Assembly: GCF_964275005.1 (NCBI RefSeq)
Contig: NC_092693.1
Span: 22,958,835-23,022,834 of the forward strand
Source of the DNA: Diadema setosum
Taxonomy: Eukaryota > Echinodermata > Echinoidea > Diadematoida > Diadematidae
Reading direction: 5' to 3'
Length of the DNA stretch: 64,000 nucleotides
In this document: piece by piece, positions 12,290 to 23,970 of the stretch
Numbering within the stretch: position 1 is the first letter of the stretch
How the letters are laid out: every line of letters begins with the position of its first letter
Position numbers and translations under genes: made by a program
Notes under the pieces: model-generated
Databases searched by the model: none
What the model saw: the letters and a program-made list of their open reading frames with translations, nothing else
Told to the model about the DNA's origin: nothing

Positions 12290-14700
12290 GTAACACCTAA
12301 CTGCTAGTAGAATGAGCCAGAGATTCCAAAACACAAAACTAGGGACATTCTCGGACCAGGATACCATCATCATGATGCTGAAAAAAAAAATTTAAAGATC
12401 TCCAACAGAAACCAAGATGCTACAAATGAATACACTAACAGTAACAATCAACTGCTTCCCGTAATTCAAATAGAGTGTACAGCTACTGTGATAATCCCTA
12501 CATTTACTTTTTTCATGAGCATGATTTCAGATGTTTTCTCTATGTCGGAAATCATCAGCTGGGCTCTAAACTGCAACTATGGGCGAGCAAGTTCGATACA
12601 CACAAATCATAATCATTAGGGCGGTTGAATGTAAGGACCCACAAGCATAGCATTAGCAACAATGGGTCTTGTTCAATGTAAAGTGTTACTATGTTCAAGG
12701 TATTTTTTTATGCTCGTGGATAGAACTCTTCTTTGTACGAATAGAATTACTAAAAAAAAATACAATTAATTATAATTTTTGGTATTAAGAGTGTAAGCGG
12801 AGCTCTAGAGTTCACAAGTGCCACTATGTCATTCACCATTTTACTGCAGTTTACTTAGTCTTAAGTTTACTTCTCATATCATACGGCAAGAGAGTGTCAA
12901 ACTGAAAGCTGCTTCCATAAACTAAAGAAGGAAAAAAAAAGCCCCCATCAGCCACCCATGGGTAAATCATGGTCAAATATGACACTTACTAGGGCTGGAG
13001 CAGTGGGGTTGAACAAGTTTGTAATAATGTAGACTAATTGTAATTTTATTCAAATTCATTTAAGTTAATTTTGATTGCATCCTTACTATGCAATTTCAGG
13101 AGAGAAGAAGTGCTCCAACACAAACAGAAAATGAAGTCAATGTGACAACGATAGCTGCGCTTGTCACAAGGTAGAAGTTGTTGTTGTTGTTGTTAGTAAG
13201 TTTTGTAGTGTACAATTTGTGTGCCAAATATTGAGGCCATCTATGTGCAGGTTTCTACATCTTTTTGGCTTTCGTTGGTTACAGTACTTTTCATGAGGGG
13301 TCCCAGGTCTGGCATCAGTGAAATGTTCCTCCCACTTCATTCTTTTTTGTTCTGGGTTGCATCCTCTGGACAAGCCGGCTCTGTAAATAATACGGGTACT
13401 TTGAGCAGATTTCTCAGCCTCGAGAGGCCTAGTCCACTCAGCTCCAATGCGTGTGATTGTGAGGCGTTTACTGATGTGCCAGAACCTCTTAATATCGACT
13501 CCTCTAATCCGATATATCAATAAAATCGATCGGTTAAAAAGGGAAAAGGAAAAGAGAGGAAAAAAAACATAATATAAAAACAAACAAAACGAATGAACAA
13601 AAAACTATAACATAGCAGAAAAAATATGGGTTGACAACGGACGTGGGATATAAGAGCTAAAGCTAAATTACGCACACACAGAATAAACCATGCATGGGAA
13701 AGACTTCCTTTTGAGACAGCCACCCCAATCACGCTAGTACGGTACTAAATCAATGCAGATCTATACAGCTCTACCTAGCCTAACCTTGCTTGCGATACGC
13801 ACGGATGCACGCACTCACTTTTGGGTGGCTGTCTCAAAAGGAACTCTTGCCCATGCATGTTATGTTAAAGCAGTTATGCAGCTAAAAAAATTAAAATGGA
13901 ACTATTACAAAACGAAAGGAAGCGCACGCTGTCTGTGAAGAGAATAGGTTAGGTGGGAAATGCAACAGAATTTAAACTGAAATACATACGAAACATAACC
14001 AACGAAAAATTAGAATCTATATAATATTAATACACGTAAAATGACGTATTTATTAATAAATGTATTTAAAGTTTTAATGCAACAAAAATAACAAACCATA
14101 CGTTTTGGCAAAGGCATAAATGCGCATGCTCAAGAATTCAAATGAATGACAAAATGTGTTTTATCTGTCAATAATGTGATGTAGACTAAGGGGGGAGTTC
14201 ACATAAGTGGAATTTCTCACCTATAAATTGACTGACTTTGTTCTTGATCAGTGAGTGTCAGTGTCACTGTCGGTGTCAGTGTAACTGCGACCAGAACCAG
14301 CCCCAGAGCTCCCCGACCCGGGGTTTCCTGTCGTGTAGCACAGCACACAGCTCACGGAGGTGATCAACAAACACAACAGTGTGCATGTGGGACTAAAATG
14401 TCAAGCTTGCTATTCTCACGAAGGGTCTTGCTAAGGCGGAAGGCCAAGGGATATCTCAGTGACGATGCATTGAGATTACGAGCTCCACAAATCAGACGAG
14501 CCAACATGAAGTACATTTTAGGAGATAAAATTAGATTCAAAAGGCATTTTAGGTTTTAACCGTTACTGTTCGTGTTGACAGCACTAAAAATACTAACTAC
14601 AGTGGTATACCACTTGCAGTACACATACGGCCAGGGCAAGGAGGTACAGTGTAGTAGACTACGCTAATACTTGGCCAGGGGCTGAAAATATAACGTAACA
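12290..14700. other. Region upstream of SPIDR; no gene recognised
   Basis: No exon of a known protein was recognised. A minus-strand open stretch at about 13210-13500 looks moderately protein-like but has no family I recognise. The inverted repeat 13688-13862 lies here. A 5' untranslated SPIDR exon is expected because an AG acceptor lies 9 bases before its ATG. Confidence 0.4.
13688..13862. repeat. Inverted repeat with ~40-bp arms
   Basis: The left arm contains CCATGCATGGGAAAGACTTC then CTTTTGAGACAGCCACCC (to about 13727). The right arm, 13815-13860, is its complement with a few changes. Arms are about 90 bases apart. It looks like a small foldback element. Confidence 0.75.
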
Positions 14701-14718
14701 TGAACAGAACATAACAAC

Positions 14719-14803
14719 CGCGACCGGCACCGGCGCGCCGGTAGCCCGCCCGCACACCCCGGCCGGCCCACGCGGTACTCGGTCCTTACCGCACCGGCCG
14801 TAT
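14719..14803. other. Isolated GC- and CpG-rich patch
   Basis: A sharply GC-rich block (GCGACCGGCACCGGCGCGCC and following) inside AT-rich sequence, with several CCGG-type palindromes. On the minus strand it contains a donor-like GTGCG/GTAAGG. It could be the promoter or first untranslated exon of SPIDR, but nothing links it to the coding exons directly. Confidence 0.3.
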
Positions 14804-14810
14804 GCCGGTA

Positions 14811-15165
14811 TTCAAAGTTTATTTGATGAAAATCGGTTTTGAAATGGCTGAGCATAAGATATCCAAAAACAAAGTAAGACAAAGTGATCCTAATAAGACG
14901 TGTGATGGATATCACCTTTTATGAGGATTTCTTTGTTTTAGATGTCTCGGCCATGTTAAAAGCAATTTTCATCAAAAAAAAAAAAAAAAAAAAAAAAAAA
15001 ACCAAACAAACAAACAATCAAAACAAAACCAAACAAAGCATACTGAACTGCTTTCATGAATTGCATAATCATACTCTTCCATATTTCTAGAGAATTCAAT
15101 TTCTCAGTGTCTCCCAAAAAAGTTGAAAAACCATCCTCATCTCAACCAAAACTAAACCATCCCTT
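14811..15165. repeat. Foldback repeat, copy A
   Basis: The left arm TTCAAAGTTTATTTGATGAA is answered by TTTTCATCAAAAAAA near 14970. The following text (CTCCCAAAAAAGTTGAAAAA, then CATCCTCATCTC and ACCATCCCT) recurs in the same order after copy B at 18612-18900. Contains a long A run (14974-15000). Non-coding. Confidence 0.65.
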
Positions 15166-15567
15166 TAACCCTTTCCCTGCTTGCATGGTTCCCATACAAT
15201 TGATTTATTAGGCCTATACACTTTTGGGATTGACAATAGCCTGGATTTCATGAAATGTGTTTACGAGACAGACTTCAAGAGTTGAATTCTAAAAATGCAA
15301 GACTCCCTTGTAATATCTCTCGTATTCAGGTGTGTCGCTTCCCCTCGACAATACTTGGGGGGGGGGGGGGGTAAATTTACCATTTTCAAAATCTCCCTCG
15401 CATGGGAAGGGGGATACCCCCTCTCACATTCTCCCCAGTTAGGTCCCCTTCCATTTAACATTTAGGTAGGTCTGCACTTTGGAAATTTCTGAATATTTCA
15501 CCAAAAAGTGTGCACCAGATATGTCACTTCTACTCAAAGTTCCGTATACCTGGGAAGGGGATATTAT

Positions 15568-17820
15568 ATCAATTCAATTCAATTCAATTCAAACTTTATT
15601 TCATTTTTCGAAAAGAACATAAACATTTCACTTTCATTGGTAACAGAGAATAAGGTTTCATAATCAAAACAAAGTAAAATTGAAAAGAGAACATAATTGT
15701 GGAACCTTGGGGTAACAAATAATGTTGTAATGAAAATTGACTGAAGTGATATAGACGATATAACATTACACAAAATATCGAAAAATGGAGGGACCCACTA
15801 AAAAGGCAATGCTTGTAGAATGTGGGCCCCTCAGGTACAGAATGTCAATAGAAAATGAACTGATGCAAAAAGGGGGAAAAAGATCGGGAATAAAGTCAGA
15901 TTTAAAAAAAAAAGTCTGGAAGCCCAATATTACGAGACAGAGTAACGGACAGACACACATACACAGGCGAATGAACATTAAACGAGACTGAGACGACAAA
16001 ACTTATATGAAAGGGGACTTCAATACAAGACAGAACGAGACAATGTTGACATAATAGGAAGACAATACAGCGGACAGAAAGGAAACACAGATCCAGCGAT
16101 CCTCGACAGAACTATGTCGAAAAAATATTGGGATGCGAGGAAGGGATTTCTTGTATGGAAAAATAGAGAGAAATAGATGCGGAGGTACTACAAGTAGAAT
16201 TGAATCTACTCAGTAAGAGTCTCAGGACAACAGGGACGAGAAAATATGTGAGAGGGATTATTGGTAATCAAAATTCTTCGGAAAAAAATTAAAATGAGCC
16301 ATCAGGCTGATTCACTTCTGTAGGAACATAACATTGCAATAGAAACAACTTTAATCTCCTTTTAAATGAAAATTAGAAGGTGAATTTCTTATGTCATTAT
16401 TCAGAAATTCCAATACGTTGGGCCAGTATAAATAAGTGTGTTCTTAGCAAGAATCGTTCGTAAGAGAGGTAAGTGAAATTCATTGGAACGTCGAGTTGGA
16501 TAGTCATGGAATGATTGATTTCTTTGAAACATAGAATCGAAAATGGAGGGGAGTGAGTTGTTGCTGTACGTATACATAAATTGCCCCAAATTAAATAAAT
16601 ACAAATCTTTAATTTTTAGCAGCTTATTTGCGGCAAATAACATATTTGAGTGGGAGGGTATGGAATTAAGGATAACTGATGACACGGAGAGCTTTCTTTT
16701 GTAGAAGGAACACTCTATCCAGTAGGTTCTGGTGAGTGTTGCCCCAAACTAAAACACCATAATTAAGATATGGCAATATCAGTGACGAATATAACATAAG
16801 TAATGATTTTTGTGGGATATACAATTTCATTCTATTTATAACACCTATATTACGTGAGATTATGTTGGATATATAATCAATATGTAACTTCCAGGAAAGT
16901 TTGTCGTCAACAATAATTCCAAGGAATTTAAAATGTGAAACTTGTTCTAAATGAAAATCATTCAAAACTATAGCTGTACTCAAAATGTCAACAGTATTAC
17001 TAAAAATCATATATTTCGTTTTTGGGTATTCAATGATAATTTATTGGCTCTTACCCAATTATTTACTTTTTGTAATTCAGTATTGACTTTTTGAACAAGA
17101 AAATTAACATCATTGTGGGCAAAAAATACACTGGTATCGTCAGCAAAATGGATAAAGGATAGTACATCGGATGCCTGGCAAAAATCATTGATATAAACAA
17201 TAAATAATAGTGGCCCTAATAAACTTCCTTGTGGAACGCCAAAATTTACTTCTCTTATTACTGAAAGATTGTCTTTAATTGTAACAAATTGTCTTCTATT
17301 TCCTAAATAGCTCCTGAACCACTCCAAGGCCTTCCCACGTATTCCGTAATGTGATAACTTGTGGAGTAGAATATCATGATCAACTGTGTCGAAGGCCTTG
17401 GAGAAGTCAAAGAAAATAGTAATTAAATGAGAGTGATTATCAATTGCATGAGCCACTTGATCAACAAAGTATAAAAGAGCATGAGTTGTATTATGCTTCT
17501 CTCGAAAACCAAATTGAGAATTAGTCAAAATATTATGCAACTTCAAAAAATTAATAGTTCTCTTATAAATGAGTTTCTCTAAATCTTTGGACAACGATGA
17601 TGATAATAGTGAAATTGGACGATAATTACTGACTTCATATTTGTCACCCTTCTTAAATAATGGAATCACTTTGGCCAGTTTCATCTTAACAGGAAACACA
17701 CCATTAGAAATTGATAAATTGAAAATATGAACAAGTGGATCAGCAACTGAAGATATAACACTGATATATCCTCTGATTATACTGAGGCCAAGGCTATTCC
17801 CAGCATAAATATATGTTGAC
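15568..17820 (-). mobile_element. 5'-truncated non-LTR retrotransposon (LINE), CR1/L2-like
   Basis: The minus strand encodes a reverse transcriptase with NYRPISLLSS, FFDFSKAFDTVDHDILLHKL, GVPQGSLLGPLLF and the catalytic FADDTSVFF, followed by the C-terminal stretch FLGIIVDDKLSWKLH and ILPYLNYGVLVWGN. This pattern is typical of the CR1/L2/Jockey group. The frame changes near 17005, 16680 and 16400; the last frame ends at a stop near 16351. A roughly 780-base 3' UTR then ends in (TTGAA)n at 15570-15591, a usual CR1/L2 tail. The endonuclease domain is missing; the 5' break lies beside a poly(G) run at about 17830. A dead, fairly young copy. Confidence 0.85.
16351..17780 (-). pseudogene. LINE ORF2 reverse-transcriptase remnant
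   Basis: The coding part of the LINE. RT fingers and palm are in the frame that closes near 17007, the thumb region in the frame 16666-17010, and the terminal domain in 16401-16685, with a last short piece in a third frame ending at a TAA (16351-16353). At least three frameshifts and the absent N-terminal endonuclease make it non-functional. Family call rests on the FADD motif and the DFSKAFDTVDH block; finer assignment needs a tree. Confidence 0.8.
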
Positions 17821-18611
17821 GTCAGAAGGGGGGGGGGGGGGGAGTGTGTGGGAGGGCGGAGCTTTTGCAATTTTAGAATTGTTGATTCACACTTCTGTGG
17901 AATACCGTTATTCCGAAAATTGACAGTCCTCATGGGCAGAGTCGGATCTAAATCTGTGGATAGGAATTGAGCTGGGGAAACGTAAATTAAAAATGAGGAC
18001 TAAAAGTTTTGAATATGGATGTCTATTTGAATGCAAGTGACAGATATCATAATAATGCACACGTTTTGATGAAATACATTGTACATTGTATTCTGAAATT
18101 TGTCAATCCCCAAAGTTTACTAAGTGTGTGGATGGTAAGTGGGAGCAGGGAGATTCCCACCTCCCTGGTGGGAGGGGGTATCCCCTTCCCAAGCCCGCGA
18201 CAGAGATTTTGCATTTTCAGATTTGAAATTAAACAATTCGTTGCAAAATCGGTGAAAGATTTGGACAGTTGATGGAAGCACGAAAATGTTCCTCATATCA
18301 TTTCGAGGATTTATTAGGGGTTAAAATGACATGTTTGCCCCCTTGTCCAACACTGACATCTTTTAAATACGCTTATATTTTTAGAGGAGAGTGGGGAGAA
18401 GTGGGACAAAATTTGTGATTTGATGAATTTTCTCATGGCCGGGGGCACTCATGTCTCGGACTCAAAGACTGCTCGGTACAAACGCTATCTAACGTTAAAA
18501 GGGGTCGTAGGCTATAGTTCGGTTGAGACCTAATTTCAGATTTCTAACATTTTTTTGGTGAGAAAATGAGAAACCTCTTATGAAATATGAAAGAGCACGT
18601 AATTCCTTGAG

Positions 18612-18790
18612 GAATTCAACGTTTATTTGATAAAAATTGGTTTTGAAATGGCTGAGATATCCAAAACAGAGCGATTCTAATAAGTGTGGGACCCACATGC
18701 ACTTTATTACGATTGCTTTGTTTTACTTTGTTTTTGGATGTTTCAGTCATTTCAAACCCGATTTTCATCAAATAAACTTTGAATTCCTCT
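18612..18790. repeat. Foldback repeat, copy B
   Basis: The left arm GAATTCAACGTTTATTTGAT continues through TTTTGAAATGGCTGAGATA; the right arm is its complement, ending TCAAATAAACTTTGAATTC. The same family as 14811-15165. Flanking sequence at 18396 and 19060 repeats the word GGGGAGAAGTGG. Confidence 0.75.
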
Positions 18791-19186
18791 TAAAATGGTA
18801 TGTTATGTACTACAGTATTTCATAAGTGCTTTCTTGGTATCTCGCAAAAAGTTAAAAGCCCAATTCTCATCTCCACCAATACTGTACCATCCCTATGCTT
18901 TAACGTTATAGGCAGAGAGGTGGGAAGAGCCACCTCCCTGGTTTAGGCCAGATGGGTTACTTTAAACAGGGAGGTGGTCTCTTACCCCTATTTAAAGTCT
19001 CATATTTGTGTCATAGTTCTAGACCGGTCTATATACATTGTAGTTGATTAAAAAAAGGCCGCTGAATGGGGAGAAGTGGACCACCCCGTGGGAGAAGTGG
19101 GACATTGGCTGGGGTGAAGTGGGACAAAAAATTAGTCACTAGACTTCTACAAGTACTGTATGTAACAGTTATCCCCAGTATATCAG

Positions 19187-19189
<3 letters not shown>

Positions 19190-19222
<33 letters not shown>
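19190..19222. repeat. (GT)n microsatellite
   Basis: Uninterrupted GT dinucleotides a few bases left of the LTR array. Confidence 0.95.
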
Positions 19223-19223
<1 letters not shown>

Positions 19224-19258
19224 GTGTGCTAGGCCCCATGTGTGTGTTTGAATATTAT

Positions 19259-22200
19259 TGTAACGCGAGACCCTCTCACTACTAGTACTAATAAACCTCT
19301 TGGTAACGCTGCCACCACTCGGTCAACCATGGCCAGCTTTGTGCCCATACACAACAACCACAATTAGGTACAGCCAGCAATCCAGGCAACCAAGACTCCA
19401 TACTTCACTAGTCTCACATTCTATCTCTGGTAGTCGTGAATCATATCTTTACCGAAGGGTCATTCGATGACAGGTAAGAAGTCCGCTGTTGACGAACTAT
19501 ATGCTGCCTTACTATTAATTATGCTACGAAAACAGAAAGAAAGAAGATATATCTAGAAATTGTATAACAAACTCCCATAGCCCGTATTTTCTAGGTCCAA
19601 TAGCAATACTGTGATTACGAGCTAACTTGAGCTTGCCTGCTAATGTATGCGTATTGCGTGTCACATGCCACCTCACTAGCATTCACACCTGCAACGGCAC
19701 TTGTCATCTCACATGTTAAAGTAAAGCCTGCTAGTGTGTGTGTATGCCTATCGTGTATCACATGCCACCTCACTTGCCATCACCACAGTGTAAGTATAGC
19801 CTGCTGTAGCATTCACACTTGCAATGTCACTTGTCACATCACATGCACCCCACATTAGCCACTACACTCACCAACGCTACTGTTGCCACTACACATGCCA
19901 TGACACTTGTCACTGTAAATAAGTCTCCTACACTTACTTATTCCTCTGCCTGGGTAAGCTATGGTATGGTATACACTTCAACAAAGAAGAATCGAAGAAA
20001 GCTGTCAAATACATTTGAAAACCAGTTTATTACATGACGGATTCATTCTATTCCGTTCCATTCACAGCAAAAGATACAGCTGTCACACTGGCTGTATTCA
20101 TATTGTTCACATCTGATCTAGAACAACACTTACTCAGATTCATAATTGAAATTATATTGCAGGCAGTTACACTTGTAACTTATAGGCAAATACACCTTCA
20201 CTTGCAGTTTATACTAACGACCTTCAGAATCTATTCTGAGCATGTCTGAGTCTCAGCAAGGATTACACATGTCGTGTATGTGCACACACTATTTATCATT
20301 CAAAACTGTGGGTCGTTACTAAAAAAAGAGGGGGGGGGCTTTAAAATCAATGCCTAGCATAACCGTCAAATAAACAATGGCCAACTGATTTACACAGTCA
20401 AGGTTTTATTAGAGTCACTGTAGATCTCTGCTCCACACAAGTTATCTCGCTTGTGGGTCTTATCTTTCCACTAACATTTCCTAGGATGAGATCTTGCGTT
20501 AAGGCTTCCCACCTTCGTTAACAATCTCCATATCAGTATCACTCAGTCTGGTAATTGGCCATATTACCCTTGAATCTTTCTCTGGGATAAACCCACTATT
20601 CCACTCAATCCACCCTTCCAGGATTCCACTAATGCCACCGGCCCTAGTACTTTGTTCACATGTCACTCACTCTGTCGGTGTACATGTTACTTGATACTAC
20701 ATACTAGTGCTTAACCAGCACTTGCTTTCAACGCTTGCATCTATCTGGTCTCAAGTTTAATATTCCATAAACTTCCAGAAAATAATGCAGCTAAAAGAAA
20801 TCACACCTAGAAAAGTTTCACTATTAGTAACAAGTTTGTCGACATTACTTGTCACTCGTCCCTTGCTTTCTGTGATCTACCAACCTTTCACACCTGACTA
20901 TGAAATCTCTCCTATTAAATCAATGTATAACTGTAGTTATATTCAGTGACATCACAACAACAACACTTGTCGTAACAAGTGTCAATAACAATTACACTTG
21001 CCGCAGTGTCAAGTATCAACAAGACAGAGCCTCAGTCACAAGGGGGGGGGGGGGGATGTTCCTTGGGGCTGTATACTTCCGATGAAGTGACACATGTAAC
21101 TTTCTTTACTCAAGATTGTTACTATTGCTACTGTCAGTATCGGCATTTTCCTTGTTCAGGAATTAAGTCAGATGACGTTCACTTTCCCTGTTCGGGATTG
21201 CTATTGCAGGGGTACCCATTTCATCTGATCAAATGCAACTGCACTTCGACCTTCATCTCAGTGGTTACCTGAACGTTCCCTGTTCGGGATTGTTCGCTCC
21301 AGTCCCGTTGTGAGGGGGGGGGGGGGGGGGGAATAACCTGGCTACTGTCAAATGACATCAGTAAACTTCACTGCTGTGAGAAACCACTATGCTTACATGT
21401 ATATGCTTATAAGGGCATTTATAGTGACACATCGATAATGGGAACTCGATAATAAATGCCAATTTAATGGGTAATGGGACATGCTTATACCAGTAAAATC
21501 TTTATCCACAATCCAAAACTTATCTCGTCAATTTCAGCAACATCTGGCAACTTTCACTAACAAGTGCAACACTTGCAAAGGTTCTTAATATCCATGGTGT
21601 TCCTGGTCAGTAACATTTGCCATAGTGACAACTGTTGTAATTTGTTTAAGTGTTCCTAATCCTTTCAATTGTTCTTAGTCCGTTTTAACTTTTATCATCC
21701 GTTAAGGAGTGGTAAATACTTAAGCCAGGGTCCCAGACCCTGTTCTCCTTCCCTATCACCATTGTACTCTTACCTATCATTGCAAATGTTAATGAGACAA
21801 ATGAAAGAATAAATGCATTCATAAATCGACATGTCCTAGACTCTTTGAGTGTCTTATTATCTACTTGTCATATAGAGAGAACTGGTGGAGGCTAGACTGT
21901 AAAACCTTGGGTGACAGATGACTATCAGTCAGCTTGCCATCCTCGACCTGACCCTAGTCAAATTGGTAGTGACAATATTTTGTAGTTGTCACTGTAAGTG
22001 TTCATCACTTGGCCAAAATTGTATTACTTGTACTCGTTTCACCTCGTCCAGTAATCTCTTTACAATGACTGCATGTAAAAATGTGTCTTTGTTGGACAAT
22101 AGCAGACACATACATTGTACACTTGTATATGAACTAGCACTTGTTCTAACTAAGAAGTTATATCAAATAAAATTATTATATTTCACTTTGTTTGAAATCG

Positions 22201-23485
22201 AATTTGGCAATCATATAAAACAGAATGAGGTAGTCTATATTCCTAGTTTCAGAGGTAAATTTAGAATTCGATACCAAAAAAAAGGAAGAATGATCTCAAA
22301 AATTTGGTTGTGAAGAAAACTAAATATCCTAACTTCTTCTCTAAAATACTTCCTATAAACTTACTTGAAGAGTGTCAACACTGGAAACAACTGGAGCAAG
22401 AAGCTTGAAAAGGACTGGAACGAGAAGCTTGGGAAGGGCGGGGACAAGAAGCTTGGAAAGATGTTAAGAGCTAGGTGTGGCGGAGGAAAGTTTCTTGCAA
22501 GGAGAGTGATGCAAAAAGTTCTTTAGCATCACCTGTCTACCCTTTTATACGAAACCTCAGGATCCACTGTCACCAAAATCTAATTTGCATAATCAGTGCC
22601 AATTGGTTGAAAGTAATACCTCAGACAACCTAGTAATGCTGATTGGTTAATTCATTTCCAATACATTTATACATGTCCTTATTATCAAAGTTCATTGACT
22701 CTACAAGCAGTTCTCTTCTGTGTACGACTCTACAGACAGTTTTCTTCTGTGTCTAACATACCCACAAGACTCATTTGACATCAGAAATGCCACTTACTCT
22801 CCTAATTTTAAGCCATAAAACTTGCATTGATAAAAACTAGAACATCATACCCAGATGAATATGATACCTTTTGCTACATTTATCACCATTTTCCTTCCTA
22901 AATATTTCACAATATTCCATAATGTATTGGGCTTAACCCACTACTTTCACTGCTACTGGTACCTCAGTTCGTATTTGCCGGTCAAAACAATGTGGACACA
23001 CCCACTACTATAGTATGCAAATGAGTGTCTCAGTGAGTGACTTTCCATTCATAATTCCAATCACTACTGCGTGTTACTGCGTAAGAGATGTCTTACGCCG
23101 GAAAAGCTTCCGTATGCAAATAAAAAGAATGGGCGGGGCTTGACTGGGAATCACGCACACACAATAAACCAATGCGCGTACTCGACTTGTCCGCGGGGAC
23201 AAAACGGAAATCAAGTCGTAAACAACTTCATTGTATCCATTCATAACGGTGTCGGAGGTCAATAACTGTCACAAGAACTACAGAGGGCGCTATGCCTAAA
23301 TACCACAGCTTCTTAGAATTCATTGCCCTAACGCCAGTAGCCATACACAGAACTTAAATCTTCTTTATGAATAGACTGTCTCCTCGTGAATTACATATAT
23401 GAGTCTTTCTGTACTGTGCTTCTTAAAGGGAAATATATATTTTCAATTTTTTTTTTTTCGGGGGGGGGGGGGGGTATATGTCACA
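19259..23485 (-). repeat. LTR 1 (3' LTR of the left copy)
   Basis: 4227 bp, TG...CA ends. Exceptionally long for this class. It differs from LTRs 2 and 3 at a few bases near 20333, 20799 and 21299 and in G-run lengths. Dense in the word CACTTG/CAAGTG. Contains a minus-strand TATA box (22541-22549), CCAAT-type words just upstream of it, and three near-repeats of AGAAGCTTG around 22400-22460. Confidence 0.93.
22541..22549 (-). promoter_or_regulatory. LTR TATA box (LTR 1)
   Basis: Minus strand TATAAAAGG, with CCAAT/ATTGG words 60-110 bases upstream (near 22609 and 22645). Transcription would start near 22515, giving a U3 of roughly 0.95 kb and an R-U5 of roughly 3.25 kb. The same box lies at 33213-33221 and 43874-43882. 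Confidence 0.65.
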
Positions 23486-23970
23486 CTACCCCCTTCTCAC
23501 TAATGGCTGTCCCAGCCATTGACATGTTCATGTCTTTTGCTTAACAAAACTAGTGTGAAGTAGCAAAATAATTATACACAGGACACATTCCTTCTTTGCC
23601 TCCAAACATCATCAGAAAGCATTAAAAATTAATTGGTTACACTGTATCAGATTATGATGTCCTTTTCATCTTCACTTGCATCTTCACTTGCCTCTGACAC
23701 TTTATGTGCCACTTGCTCAAATTTCACCTTTCTTAAACAACAGCTGCCTCTTGAACAATATTCTTCACAAAGCTTCAAATGTAAAACTTTCAACTGCAAT
23801 CATTAACTGCAAAAGCAGGTACAAATCTTATAACAACTTTCAACAACAATTTCCTCTTCCTCTTTTCAAATACATGTAACAAATTTCACTTGCAACAATC
23901 AATTGCACAAACACTTGTGAATCACTTATAAATGTAACAATGAACTGATGATTTCTTCTGGTCTCAACCT

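Noticed and set aside
14251-14559. 102-codon plus-strand frame with an arginine-rich end (LLRRKAKGYLSDDALRLRAP)
   Set aside because: No recognisable family and no splice or promoter context; left unannotated.
21918-22313. 131-codon plus-strand open frame inside LTR 1, repeated at 32590-32985 and 43251-43646
   Set aside because: It is antisense to the element, has no motif, and is identical only because the LTRs are young copies.
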